Source of the DNA: Gemmatimonadota bacterium
GTDB taxonomy: Bacteria > Gemmatimonadota > Gemmatimonadetes > Longimicrobiales > Gaopeijiaceae
Assembly: GCA_009692205.1 (NCBI GenBank)
Contig: SHZR01000010.1
Location: 1-64,000, forward strand
DNA length: 64,000 nucleotides
Reading direction: 5' to 3'
How positions within the stretch are numbered: the stretch's first letter is position 1; every line of letters starts with the position of its first letter. The notes beneath the pieces were generated by a model. That model did not search any database, had not been told where the DNA came from, and saw only the letters and a list, made by a program, of their open reading frames with translations. This document shows, one piece after another, positions 24,990-33,996 of this stretch. A program made the translations under genes and the position numbers.

Positions 24990-25988
24990 TTGAGTTCCGA
25001 CCCGTCACGGAGCGTGCGCGTCCTCTACGTCGAGGACGCCGTAGACCAAGCGCTGCTGGTCAAGGCGTTCTTCAGCGCCATCGGCGGGTTCACGGTGACG
25101 CACGCGCAGGATGGCGATACGGCGCTGAAGCTCATCGCGAGCAAACCGTGGGATATTCTGGTCACGGATCTCAACCTCCCGGGCGCCGATGGCTTCGCGC
25201 TCATCAAGGCGTTCCGGGTGAAGTTCCGGCGCTCGCCGATCTTGGTGACCACGGGCTACACGCAGGCCGAGTACGAGGAGCAGGCGCTCCGGGCCGGTGC
25301 GGATCAGGTGATGATCAAGCCGCTGCACCAGGACGAGTTCACCGCGCGAGTCAGGGCGATGGCGGAGGCCGGACAGAAGCCCGAGGAGGACGAGCCGGCG
25401 GTCGTTCTGGCGATCGAGGGCAGGCTCGGCGACGCGGAGATGGGGTGCGGGGGAACCCTCATGGCGGAGGTGGCGAAGGGTCACACCGTCGTCCTGGTTC
25501 CGATCTGCCGCACGGAGGAGGACGTCACCCCCGAGGAGCTCAAGGGGGCCGCCATCGCGGCGAAGATCCTCGGGGTCCAGCTCCGGATCGATCGCACCCT
25601 CTTCGGCGATGCGGCTGGACAGAAGGACCTGATCGAGCGCACCCTGAACGAGCTGCGCCCCACGATGGCCTTCATGCCCGCGCGCGACGACCGCGACCTT
25701 TCTCGCCGCGACGCGGCGAGGATCACCGAGGGGGCAACTGCCGAGATCGGTACAGTGCTCGCATACGAGACCGCGACGACAGGACTCGAGTTCGTGCCGT
25801 CGCGATTCCATGACATACGTGCGGAGATGGTGCTGAAAATGGAGGCTCTCGCGGCATACCAGGCGGTCGGCGCTCCCCGCGTCGACCTGCGGCCCCGCAT
25901 GGCGCAGGCGTACGCGCGCTATTGGGGACGCTTCCGGGACTTCACCGAGGTGGAGGCCTTCGAGCAAGTCCGCGGGGAGGGTGCCTGA
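24990..25988 (+). CDS. Response-regulator receiver domain fused to a degenerate PIG-L domain
   Basis: The protein has 332 residues. Residues 8-125 form a full receiver domain with acidic pair E15/D16, phospho-acceptor D60 in VTDLNLPG, T88 and K110. Residues 137-310 follow the PIG-L/LmbE deacetylase fold (VLAI, then DAEMGCGGTL and AAKILGV). The catalytic AHPDD is replaced by G-R-L-G-D (144-148), and the later zinc motif region (DDRDLSRRD, 233-241) has no His. The domain should be catalytically dead and may bind a ligand or partner. TTG 24990 is the start. It overlaps accA by 1 nt. Confidence 0.8.
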   Translation: MSSDPSRSVRVLYVEDAVDQALLVKAFFSAIGGFTVTHAQDGDTALKLIASKPWDILVTDLNLPGADGFALIKAFRVKFRRSPILVTTGYTQAEYEEQALRAGADQVMIKPLHQDEFTARVRAMAEAGQKPEEDEPAVVLAIEGRLGDAEMGCGGTLMAEVAKGHTVVLVPICRTEEDVTPEELKGAAIAAKILGVQLRIDRTLFGDAAGQKDLIERTLNELRPTMAFMPARDDRDLSRRDAARITEGATAEIGTVLAYETATTGLEFVPSRFHDIRAEMVLKMEALAAYQAVGAPRVDLRPRMAQAYARYWGRFRDFTEVEAFEQVRGEGA

Positions 25989-26950
25989 TGGCCACCCGCG
26001 CGCATTTGGACTTCGAGCGCCACATCGTCGAGATCCAGGCCCAGATCGACAAGCTCCTCGACCTGGCCCAGCGGCGAGGCATCGAGGTGTCGGAGGAGGT
26101 CGAGAGCCTGCGCGGCAGACTCCAGGAGCTGAAGCAGCAGACGTACGACAGCCTGAGCCCCATGGAGCAGGTGTTGGTCGCGCGCCACCCACGCCGCCCC
26201 TACACGCTCGACTACGTGGAGCGGATCTGCGAGGACTGGGTCGAGCTTCACGGGGACCGAGCCTTCCGGGATGACGAGGCGCTCGTGGGCGGATGGGCTC
26301 GGCTGCAGGGTCGCACGGTCATGCTCATCGGCCATCAGAAGGGCCGCGACATGAAGGAGAACCTGAGGCGCAACTTCGGCATGCCTCATCCCGAGGGCTA
26401 CCGCAAAGCCCTGCGCCTCATGCGGCAGGCCGAGAAGTTCGGCCGCCCCGTCATCTCCCTCATCGATACACCCGGCGCCTATCCAGGCATCGGCGCGGAG
26501 GAGCGCGGCATCGGAGAGGCCATCGCGTTCAACCTGCGGGAGATGGCCCGTTTGCGCGTGCCCATCGTGTCTGCGGTGATCGGCGAGGGTATGTCAGGAG
26601 GTGCGCTCGGCATCGGCGTGACCGACAGGATCCTCATGCTCGAGCACTCGATCTACTCGGTGATCTCGCCCGAAGGGTGCGCGGCGATCCTGTGGCGGTC
26701 GGCCGAGCATCGCGAGGAGGCGGCGCGCGCGCTCCGCCTGACGGCAAAGGACCTGCTCGAGCTCGGCATCTGCGACGAAGTCGTGGCCGAGCCCGCCGGC
26801 GGAGCGCACGCCGACTGGGACGAGGCCGCCGGCTTGCTGGCCGAAGCGATCGATCGAACGCTGTCCGAGCTGTGCGAGCTGCCGGTCGAGCGCCTGCTCG
26901 AGGAGCGCTGGGCCAAGTACGACGCCATCGGCGCCTGGCGAGAGGCGTAG
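25988..26950 (+). CDS. accA: Acetyl-CoA carboxylase carboxyltransferase subunit alpha
   Basis: The 320-residue subunit of the carboxyltransferase makes malonyl-CoA for fatty-acid synthesis. It has the N-terminal helical region (LDFERHIVEIQAQIDKL), GHQKGRDMKENLRRNFGMPHPEGYRKALR, IDTPGAYPGIGAEERG and the oxyanion-region EGMSGGALG. ATG 25988 overlaps the preceding stop (TGATG). No accD is in the window. Confidence 0.95.
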   Translation: MATRAHLDFERHIVEIQAQIDKLLDLAQRRGIEVSEEVESLRGRLQELKQQTYDSLSPMEQVLVARHPRRPYTLDYVERICEDWVELHGDRAFRDDEALVGGWARLQGRTVMLIGHQKGRDMKENLRRNFGMPHPEGYRKALRLMRQAEKFGRPVISLIDTPGAYPGIGAEERGIGEAIAFNLREMARLRVPIVSAVIGEGMSGGALGIGVTDRILMLEHSIYSVISPEGCAAILWRSAEHREEAARALRLTAKDLLELGICDEVVAEPAGGAHADWDEAAGLLAEAIDRTLSELCELPVERLLEERWAKYDAIGAWREA

Positions 26951-26958
26951 TCGACGGT

Positions 26959-27825
26959 ATGGCAGGATTCGCGGAGGTCTGCTTCAAGGGAACCAGAAAG
27001 GACTACTACTCGTATACCGACATCGATCTGCGCCCGGGGCACTACGTCATCGTGGAAGCCGAGCGCGGCGAGGACCTGGGCGAAGTCTCGGCCGTGGGGA
27101 CGATCGCCGAGCGGAAGTGCTCCTCCTCGGGAGGTTGCACGACCCCGACTCCCGAGCAGAAGGTCGTGCGTGTGGCCACGCTGGACGAAGTCGGCCGCCG
27201 CGACACCCTGCGCGAGGACGAGCAGCTCGTGCGCGAGCGCAGCCGGCAGATGGTCACCAAGCACAACCTCAAGATGAAGGTCACGGAAACGGAATGGCAG
27301 TTCGATCGCGCCAGGCTCATCATCTACTTCACTGCCGAGAAGCGAGTCGACTTCCGTCAGCTCGTGCGCGACCTCGCACGAACCTTCAAGACGCGGATCG
27401 AGCTCAAGCAGATCGGCGTGCGCGACGAGGCCGCGCTCCTCGGCGGAGTGGGCCGCTGCGGGCGCGAGCTGTGCTGCTCGACCTGGCTCCCCGAGCTGAA
27501 GCCCGTGTCTCTCCAGCTCGCCAAGGACCAGCGTCTTTCTCTCAATCCCGCCCAGATCAGCGGCTGCTGCGGCCGGCTCATGTGCTGCCTCATGTACGAG
27601 CACCGCACGTACGTGGAGGCGCGCCGCCGGTTCCCTCGGGAGGGCCGCTCGGTGCGGACGTCGCGCGGCGAGGAGCGCGTCGTGGCCGTAGACATCTGGC
27701 GTGACACCGTGTCGCTGAGGGGCGCCGACGGCGAACGAAGGCTGGTCTCGCTCGACGAGCTCAAGACCGAGGTCGGCAAGTCCCGGGGTCGTGGACCCGA
27801 TGGCCAGGAGCAGGACAGCGTTTGA
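26959..27825 (+). CDS. ricT: PSP1-domain protein RicT
   Basis: The 288-residue protein has the PSP1 C-terminal domain and the cysteine signature of RicT: C167, C172 and C173 in GRCGRELCCSTWL, and C203, C204, C209 and C210 in GCCGRLMCCLMYE. In Bacillus these residues help the RicA-RicF-RicT complex hold Fe-S clusters and support RNA maturation. Many other phyla have RicT alone. ATG 26959 follows accA by 8 nt and the stop overlaps metG as TTGA. Confidence 0.9.
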   Translation: MAGFAEVCFKGTRKDYYSYTDIDLRPGHYVIVEAERGEDLGEVSAVGTIAERKCSSSGGCTTPTPEQKVVRVATLDEVGRRDTLREDEQLVRERSRQMVTKHNLKMKVTETEWQFDRARLIIYFTAEKRVDFRQLVRDLARTFKTRIELKQIGVRDEAALLGGVGRCGRELCCSTWLPELKPVSLQLAKDQRLSLNPAQISGCCGRLMCCLMYEHRTYVEARRRFPREGRSVRTSRGEERVVAVDIWRDTVSLRGADGERRLVSLDELKTEVGKSRGRGPDGQEQDSV

Positions 27826-29375
27826 CGCAGAGGCAACGGAAGTACCTCACCACGCCGATCTACTATCCGTCCGGTGAGCCGCACCTCGGCCACGCATACA
27901 CGACGATTCTGGCCGACGTCCTCGCGCGCTTCTACCGGCAGGACGGCGTCGACGTCTACTTCCTGACCGGGACGGACGAGCACGGCCAGAAGATGCAGGA
28001 CGAGGCCGACCGACGCGGCATCGCGCCCCTGGAGCTATGCGACCTCATGGCCGCGCGCTTCGGGGCGGCGTGGGAGCGGCTCGAGATCTCCCACGATCGT
28101 TTCATCCGGACGACGGAGGCCGAGCACATCGCGGTGGTGCAGGCGTTCCTGACGCGGCTCTGGGAACGAGGTGAGATCTACGAAGGCGCTTACACCGGAT
28201 GGTACTGCGTCCACGAGGAGCGCTACTGGACGGAGAAGGACCTCGGGCCTGGCGGAGCGTGTCCGGACTGTGGCAGGCCCACGCAGCACGTCGAGGAGAA
28301 GAACTACTTCTTCCGCATGGGCCGCTACCAGGACGCTCTGATCGAACACATCCAGAGCAACCCCGACTGGATCGTGCCGGACATGCGCAGGAACGAGGTT
28401 CTCGGCTTCCTGCGGAAGCCACTCGGGGACCTCTCGATCTCGCGACCGAAGACTCGGCTGACGTGGGGCATCACCCTCCCGTTCGACTCCGACCACGTCG
28501 CCTACGTGTGGGTGGACGCGCTCATCAACTACCTCACCGCGTCCGGCACGATCGATCCCACCGCGCCCGCCGGGCAACAGGGCTTCGGCGACGTGACCGG
28601 GTCCTGGTGGCCTGCCGATCTGCACGTCATGGGCAAGGACATCCTCACGACGCACGCCGTCTACTGGCCGACGCTGCTCATGGGCGCGGGCCTGCCCCTG
28701 CCCCGTCAGATCCTCTCCCACGGATGGTGGGTCGCCGGGGAGACCAAGATGTCCAAGTCGCTCGGCAACGTCGTCGACCCGCTCGCGCTACGAGAACGCT
28801 TCGGCACGGACGCGGTCCGGTGGTACCTCCTGCGCGAGATGCCGACCGGCTCGGATGCGTCCTACACGCCCGAGCGGTTCCTCGCGCGCTACGACGAGCT
28901 CGCCAACGTGCTCGGCAACCTGGCGAGCCGCGTGATCGCGATGATCGAGAAGTATCGTCAGGGGGTGGTCCCCGGTGCGCCGGGAACCAGCCTCGACGCG
29001 CGGATCGCCGCCACGATGGGCTCGGTACGCGAGTCCATGGAGGCCTACCGTGTGCACGATGCGCTCGCGGCGGCGATGGAGCTCGCACGGGAAGCCAACG
29101 GATGGGTCGAAGAGCGCCAACCTTGGGCTCAGGCCAAGGACGCCGGAGCGGCCGCGGATCTCGACGAGACGCTCGCCACCCTCGCCCGCGCGCTCGTGAC
29201 GCTCGCCGCGCTCTTCCAACCGGTCGCTCCGGCCAAAATGGCAGAACTGTGCACCCGGCTGGGGCTCGACCGTGTGCCCACACTGGCGGAATCCGGCTCG
29301 TTGGCGATTGCGGGGCGCCGGGTCACCAAAGGGGCGCCCCTCTTCCCCAAGATCGAAACCGCTGGGGTTGCTTGA
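27822..29375 (+). CDS. metG: Methionyl-tRNA synthetase
   Basis: The 517-residue class I synthetase carries the HIGH variant HLGH (PSGEPHLGHAYTT), a zinc-knob region with CPDC, the WVDALINYLTASG motif and KMSKS (TKMSKSLGNVVDP). It is the short form without the C-terminal tRNA-binding domain. TTG 27822 overlaps the ricT stop. The three coupled genes accA-ricT-metG probably share a transcript with the receiver/PIG-L gene. Confidence 0.95.
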   Translation: MTQRQRKYLTTPIYYPSGEPHLGHAYTTILADVLARFYRQDGVDVYFLTGTDEHGQKMQDEADRRGIAPLELCDLMAARFGAAWERLEISHDRFIRTTEAEHIAVVQAFLTRLWERGEIYEGAYTGWYCVHEERYWTEKDLGPGGACPDCGRPTQHVEEKNYFFRMGRYQDALIEHIQSNPDWIVPDMRRNEVLGFLRKPLGDLSISRPKTRLTWGITLPFDSDHVAYVWVDALINYLTASGTIDPTAPAGQQGFGDVTGSWWPADLHVMGKDILTTHAVYWPTLLMGAGLPLPRQILSHGWWVAGETKMSKSLGNVVDPLALRERFGTDAVRWYLLREMPTGSDASYTPERFLARYDELANVLGNLASRVIAMIEKYRQGVVPGAPGTSLDARIAATMGSVRESMEAYRVHDALAAAMELAREANGWVEERQPWAQAKDAGAAADLDETLATLARALVTLAALFQPVAPAKMAELCTRLGLDRVPTLAESGSLAIAGRRVTKGAPLFPKIETAGVA

Positions 29376-29401
29376 CACCCCATTCCGGGCGCCCGTAACT
29401 T
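29372..29401 (+). promoter_or_regulatory. Putative promoter of the M23 peptidase gene
   Basis: TTGACA (29372-29377), an 18-bp spacer and TAACTT (29396-29401) begin at the metG stop codon and would start transcription about 70 nt before the next gene. The -35 box is exact; the -10 is weak. Confidence 0.45.
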
Positions 29402-29477
29402 CCCCCAACGTCCCCCCTGGAGCGCCGAAGTCGTCGGGTACGAATCGTCCACGGATGTAGAAAACCCAGGCGGGCTC

Positions 29478-30410
29478 ATGGCCGGAAACAATTGGACGTT
29501 CCTCCTCGTTCGAGGTGACGACAGCCCGGTCAGTCAGTACTCGTTCTCGGCCCGTGCCCTGCGGGTGCTTCTCGTCGCCGGAACGCTCCTCTCCGTGACG
29601 GTGCTCGGTTTCGGAATCACGTCGGGGATCGAGGGGATCGGGCGAGTCCAGGCCCGTCAGCTGAGGGCGCGGAACCAAGCCCTCGAACTGGAGCTCGCGC
29701 GCTTCGACGACCGCATCCGCTCCCTCGAAGGCGTCCTCGACCAGGTCGCTGCGAACGACGCGAACTTCCGTAGCATCGCCGGCCTCGAGGTCATCGACGA
29801 GGAGGTGCTGGAGGCAGGCGTCGGCGGCCCGGGTCTCGGCTCTCCGGAGGGTTCGCCGCTCTGGTCGCTCGATGCCGAGATGGCGCAGGCCGCCTTCGCC
29901 ACGTCGTACGACCTCAGCGCGCTCGAGCGTCGGGCGCGGCTCCTCGGCGAGAGCCTCGAGGAGGCGACCACCGCGGTGTCGTCGAATCGCGACCGGCTCG
30001 AGTCGCTCCCCTCCATCTTCCCCACGATTGGTTGGCTCACCAGCCGCTTCTCAACGGCGCGGATGCATCCGATTCACAACCGCCCCCTCCCTCACGAAGG
30101 GATGGACATCTCCGCGCCGAGGAACACGCCGATCATCGCGGCCGCCAAGGGCCGGGTCATCCGGGCCGGATGGTTCGCCGGGTACGGACTGGCCGTCGAG
30201 ATCGACCACGGATACGGCATTACGACGCTGTACGGGCACGCTTCGCGGGTCATCGTGCAAGTGGGGCAGGAGGTGCTTCGCGGCGACATGATCGCGCGTG
30301 TCGGAAGCACGGGGATCTCCACGGCGTCCCACCTGCACTACGAAGTCCGCGTGGACGGCGTGGCGCATGACCCGGCGACGTACATCCTGCCCGAGACCAT
30401 CCTCGACTAG
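29478..30410 (+). CDS. M23-family (LytM) peptidase, membrane-anchored
   Basis: The 310-residue protein has an N-terminal membrane helix (about residues 27-48), a coiled coil (about 55-95) and a C-terminal LytM domain. Zinc ligands lie in HEGMDIS (HxxxD) and in HLHYEV (HxH). It is a predicted periplasmic murein endopeptidase, or an EnvC-like activator if inactive, but all zinc ligands are present. It follows a candidate promoter. Confidence 0.9.
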   Translation: MAGNNWTFLLVRGDDSPVSQYSFSARALRVLLVAGTLLSVTVLGFGITSGIEGIGRVQARQLRARNQALELELARFDDRIRSLEGVLDQVAANDANFRSIAGLEVIDEEVLEAGVGGPGLGSPEGSPLWSLDAEMAQAAFATSYDLSALERRARLLGESLEEATTAVSSNRDRLESLPSIFPTIGWLTSRFSTARMHPIHNRPLPHEGMDISAPRNTPIIAAAKGRVIRAGWFAGYGLAVEIDHGYGITTLYGHASRVIVQVGQEVLRGDMIARVGSTGISTASHLHYEVRVDGVAHDPATYILPETILD

Positions 30411-30452
30411 CTGTGGTGGTCGGTGCGAGTCCGATGTACTAGCCTACGCTCC

Positions 30453-31232
30453 ATGAGAAGAGTGCCCGCGCTCGCCGTTTCACTGCTCCTGGCTGGTGCC
30501 GCGTGCGGACCCGTGGAGGTCGTGGTGTCGATGGAGATCGACGTCGACGACCCGGCCGACGGCGGTACGATCCAGCGCGCCCTCTCTGCGATCGAGGTTC
30601 GGATGCTCCCCTACGACCGGGACGCGGTCTTCGACTCGATCGTAGCCGTGTATCCGACGCCAGAACCCGCGGTGCCTGCCGAGCTCCTCATGGCCCGTGA
30701 GCAGGTCCAGGCCGCGCAGGAGGAGTGGGACCAGGCGCAGCGTCGCGGGCGCATGCTCCGCGACACCCTCCAGAAGCTGGGGGCGACGATGGAGCCCTTG
30801 GACCGGGGGGGGGCCACGTACGTTCTCCTCTTCGGCGACTTCACCAACCTCGAGAGACGGCTCCCCGCGGTGGAGCGTGACGAGCAGGCCGCCTTCGCCC
30901 GATTCGATAGCCTGCTGAAGGGCACGATTCGCGCGAGCGACTCGGCGCGCATTCTGCAGGAGAGCTGGGGTGACGACGCCTTCGCGGACGTTGGGTCGAT
31001 CTTCGCCGCTAAGGCCCAGGCATCCGGCCTCGACGTGGCGATCGATACGACGGACGCGTCCGGCGTGGCCCGTCGGCATCTCCAGGTGATTCCCGGCCAA
31101 TACTGGGTGCACGCGCGCTACGAGCTGGCCTACACGGAGCTCTACTGGAACGTCCCCATCACGGTCGAGCGCGGTGAGCCGGTGCAGGTCCGGCTCACCC
31201 GGGACAACGCCGAGGAGCGCCCCAGGTTATAG
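30453..31232 (+). CDS. Lipoprotein of unknown function with a helical middle
   Basis: The 259-residue protein has a lipoprotein signal (SLLLAGAAC, Cys near residue 18), a helical segment (about residues 80-160, AREQVQAAQEEWDQAQRR) and a beta-rich C-terminus. ATG 30453 begins the signal. It lies between the M23 peptidase and the beta-oxidation gene (14-nt gap), so it probably shares their transcript. No family is recognised. Confidence 0.75.
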   Translation: MRRVPALAVSLLLAGAACGPVEVVVSMEIDVDDPADGGTIQRALSAIEVRMLPYDRDAVFDSIVAVYPTPEPAVPAELLMAREQVQAAQEEWDQAQRRGRMLRDTLQKLGATMEPLDRGGATYVLLFGDFTNLERRLPAVERDEQAAFARFDSLLKGTIRASDSARILQESWGDDAFADVGSIFAAKAQASGLDVAIDTTDASGVARRHLQVIPGQYWVHARYELAYTELYWNVPITVERGEPVQVRLTRDNAEERPRL

Positions 31233-31246
31233 CGCCGCTACCCTCC

Positions 31247-33406
31247 TTGGACTCCCCACCGAACCCCTCGTTCGAGGTGGACGCAGACAGGATCGGTTGG
31301 ATCACCTTCGATGATCCCGACCGGTCCCTCAACGTCCTCACCGAGCCGGTCATGCGTCGCTTCGGACAGACGCTCGACGAGGCGCGAGCCGCCGGACGTG
31401 AAGGCCGCATCTCGGTCTTGGTCGTCCGCAGCGGCAAGGCCGAATCGTTCATCGCGGGCGCCGACATCGACGCGATCTCGGCGCTCGATGACACCACCGA
31501 GGCCGAAGCGAAGATCCGCCTCGGCCAGGCGGTCTTCAACGACCTCGCGTCGCTCCCGATTCCGAGCGTCGCCGCCGTCCACGGCGCATGCGTCGGCGGC
31601 GGGCTCGAACTCGCGCTCGCGTGCACGCACCGCGTGTTGTCGGACTCGAAGAAGACGAGTCTCCAGTTCCCCGAGGTGATGCTCGGCATCTTGCCCGCGT
31701 GGGGAGGCACGACGCGGCTCCCGCGGTTGGTCGGGCTCCAGGCTTCGCTCGACATCCTACTGACGGGTCGAAAGATCGACGCGCCCAAGGCGAAGCGCAT
31801 GGGACTCGCCAGCGAGGTCGTGCCTGAGGCGCTCCTCTCGGCCAAGGTTCGCGACTTCGCCCTGGGAGTGGCGCGGGCCCGTGGTCCCGAGCAACCGCGG
31901 AAGCGCGCCCTCTCGGCCCGCGTGCTCGAGGCCACATCGCCCGGCCGCAAGATCCTGCTCGCGGTCGCGCGTAAGAAGGTGCTCGCGAGCACCGGAGGCC
32001 ACTATCCGGCGCCGCTGCGCATCCTCGAGATCCTCGGCGCCCACTTCTCCGGGAGCGTGGACGCGAGCCTGGCCGCCGAGGCGCGCGCCGCCGCAGAGCT
32101 CGTGGTGGGACCCGTCTGCAAGAACCTGGTGCACGTGTACCACCTGCGCGAGGCCGCCCGCAAAGGGATCGGGACCGCCGACCCGCAGTTGGCGCCCACC
32201 CCGGTGACATCGCTCGGCGTACTCGGAGCGGGGATCATGGGCGGCGGCATCGCCCACCTGGCAGCGGACAACGGGGTGCATGTGTACATGAAGGACATCC
32301 GCCACGAAGCCATTACGGGTGGCCTGCAGCATGCACGCGGTCGGTTCGACAAGGCCGTGGAGCGACGTAAGCTATCCCGGCGAGAGGCCGCGCAGCGCAT
32401 GGACCTCATCGGTGGTGGACTCGATTTCCGTGGCGTCGCGGGAGCCGACCTCGTCGTCGAGGCGGTCGTCGAGCGCATGGACGTGAAGCGTGCGGTCCTG
32501 CGTGAGACGGAGGGCCACGTCGGCCCGGAGTGCGTGCTCGCGACGAACACGTCCTCCCTCTCGGTCGATGCCATGGCGGAGGCGCTCCAGCGCCCCGCGC
32601 GGTTCTGCGGCATGCACTTCTTCAATCCCGTGGACCGCATGCCCCTCGTCGAGGTGGTGCGGGGCCGGGCGAGCTCCGATCAGGCGGTAGCGACCGTCTA
32701 CGCGTTCGCGCTGCGCCTGGGCAAGGTCCCAGTCGTGGTGCGTGACGGACCGGGCTTCGTGGTCAACCGCATCCTCGGACCGTACCTGAACGAGGCGGGC
32801 TATCTGCTCGGCGACGGCGCGAAGATCGAGCGCATCGACAGCGTGGCCAAGGCGTTCGGCATGCCCATGGGGCCTCTCCGCCTGATCGACGAGATCGGCA
32901 TCAACGTGTCGCGCCACGCGGGGGCCGCCCTGCACGAGGCACTGGGTGAACGCCTGGCGCCCTCGCCGGTGCTCCTCGCGCTCGGCAACACGAAGCGCCT
33001 AGGCCGAAAGGGCGGCGTGGGGTTCTATCTGTACGAGAAGGGGGAGGAGAAGCGGATCGACGAGACCATCTACGCGGAGCTGGGCTCGGTCGTCCCGGCA
33101 CCGAGGGAGGTCAGCGAGGGCGAGATCGTCAATCGGCTCGTGCTCGCGATGGTCAACGAAGCCGCACGCGTCCTCGAGGAGGGCGTGATTGGGAGCGCGA
33201 GCGCGGTCGACCTGGCGATGATCATGGGAACGGGATTCCCGCCGTTCCGTGGCGGCCTGCTGCGCTACGCGGATTCTCTGCAGCCGCAGGCGGTGCTGTA
33301 CGATCTCAAGGAGCTCCAGCAGGCGCACGGCGATCGCTTCGAGCCGGCTCGGTCGATCGTGGATCTCGCGGAGTCCAATGGACGCTTCTACCGGATGTAC
33401 CCGTGA
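31247..33406 (+). CDS. Multifunctional beta-oxidation protein (enoyl-CoA hydratase / 3-hydroxyacyl-CoA dehydrogenase)
   Basis: The 719-residue protein is a FadB/FadJ-type alpha subunit. The hydratase domain (about residues 1-190) keeps both catalytic glutamates in GGGLELAL and FPEVMLGI. The dehydrogenase domain starts near 325 with LGVLGAGIMGGGIAHLAADNG, keeps HFFNPVDRMPLVE, and ends with two 3HCDH repeats. It hydrates enoyl-CoA and oxidises hydroxyacyl-CoA. The thiolase partner is not in this window. TTG 31247 is the only reasonable start and its ribosome site is weak. Confidence 0.9.
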   Translation: MDSPPNPSFEVDADRIGWITFDDPDRSLNVLTEPVMRRFGQTLDEARAAGREGRISVLVVRSGKAESFIAGADIDAISALDDTTEAEAKIRLGQAVFNDLASLPIPSVAAVHGACVGGGLELALACTHRVLSDSKKTSLQFPEVMLGILPAWGGTTRLPRLVGLQASLDILLTGRKIDAPKAKRMGLASEVVPEALLSAKVRDFALGVARARGPEQPRKRALSARVLEATSPGRKILLAVARKKVLASTGGHYPAPLRILEILGAHFSGSVDASLAAEARAAAELVVGPVCKNLVHVYHLREAARKGIGTADPQLAPTPVTSLGVLGAGIMGGGIAHLAADNGVHVYMKDIRHEAITGGLQHARGRFDKAVERRKLSRREAAQRMDLIGGGLDFRGVAGADLVVEAVVERMDVKRAVLRETEGHVGPECVLATNTSSLSVDAMAEALQRPARFCGMHFFNPVDRMPLVEVVRGRASSDQAVATVYAFALRLGKVPVVVRDGPGFVVNRILGPYLNEAGYLLGDGAKIERIDSVAKAFGMPMGPLRLIDEIGINVSRHAGAALHEALGERLAPSPVLLALGNTKRLGRKGGVGFYLYEKGEEKRIDETIYAELGSVVPAPREVSEGEIVNRLVLAMVNEAARVLEEGVIGSASAVDLAMIMGTGFPPFRGGLLRYADSLQPQAVLYDLKELQQAHGDRFEPARSIVDLAESNGRFYRMYP

Positions 33407-33996
33407 GTCGCGCACCCATGTACGCGGGAGTGATTCCCAGCGCGGGGGCTTCGGTACGCATGGGGCGACCCAAGGCGCTACTCGCCGTGAGCGGCGAGAG
33501 CTTCCTGCGTCGCACCGTACGCGCCCTACGCGCAGGAGGGTGTGACCCCGTGTGTGTCATCGTGGCGGATGGTGAGCGGAGCCTGGCAGCAGAGGCGGAG
33601 GCCGCCGGGGCGAGCGTGCTCATGAACCCCGCGCCCGGCGAGGGACCGATCACGTCGCTCCGCATCGCGCTCGCGGCGCTCGGCGACTCGGTGGCCGGCT
33701 TCGCCTACCTGCCCGTAGACCACCCGATGGTGCGGGCCGACACGGTCGCCCAGTTGCTGGATGCCGCGCGCGCCTCAGACGCGACGCTCACCGTACCGAT
33801 GTACGCGGGCAAGCGCGGGCACCCCGCCGTGTTCGGCCGGGCGCTCTTCGCGGAACTCACGGATCCCGCGCTCCAAGGGGGTGCCCGGACGGTCGTCCAC
33901 CGGCACCTCCCCGAGGCGCTGCTCGTCGAGGTCGACGATGCCGGCGTGCTGACCGACATCGACACCCCCGAGGCCTACACGGCGGTCCTGGGATGA
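33403..33996 (+). CDS. MocA/MobA-like nucleotidyltransferase (molybdenum cofactor cytidylyltransferase-like)
   Basis: The 197-residue protein opens with IPSAGASVRMGRPKALL, the NTP-binding motif of this family, and has YLPVDHPMVRADTV as the metal site. Together with the two XdhC-family genes that follow, it probably attaches CMP to molybdopterin for a xanthine-dehydrogenase-type enzyme. GTG 33403 overlaps the beta-oxidation gene as GTGA. Confidence 0.85.
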   Translation: MSRAPMYAGVIPSAGASVRMGRPKALLAVSGESFLRRTVRALRAGGCDPVCVIVADGERSLAAEAEAAGASVLMNPAPGEGPITSLRIALAALGDSVAGFAYLPVDHPMVRADTVAQLLDAARASDATLTVPMYAGKRGHPAVFGRALFAELTDPALQGGARTVVHRHLPEALLVEVDDAGVLTDIDTPEAYTAVLG

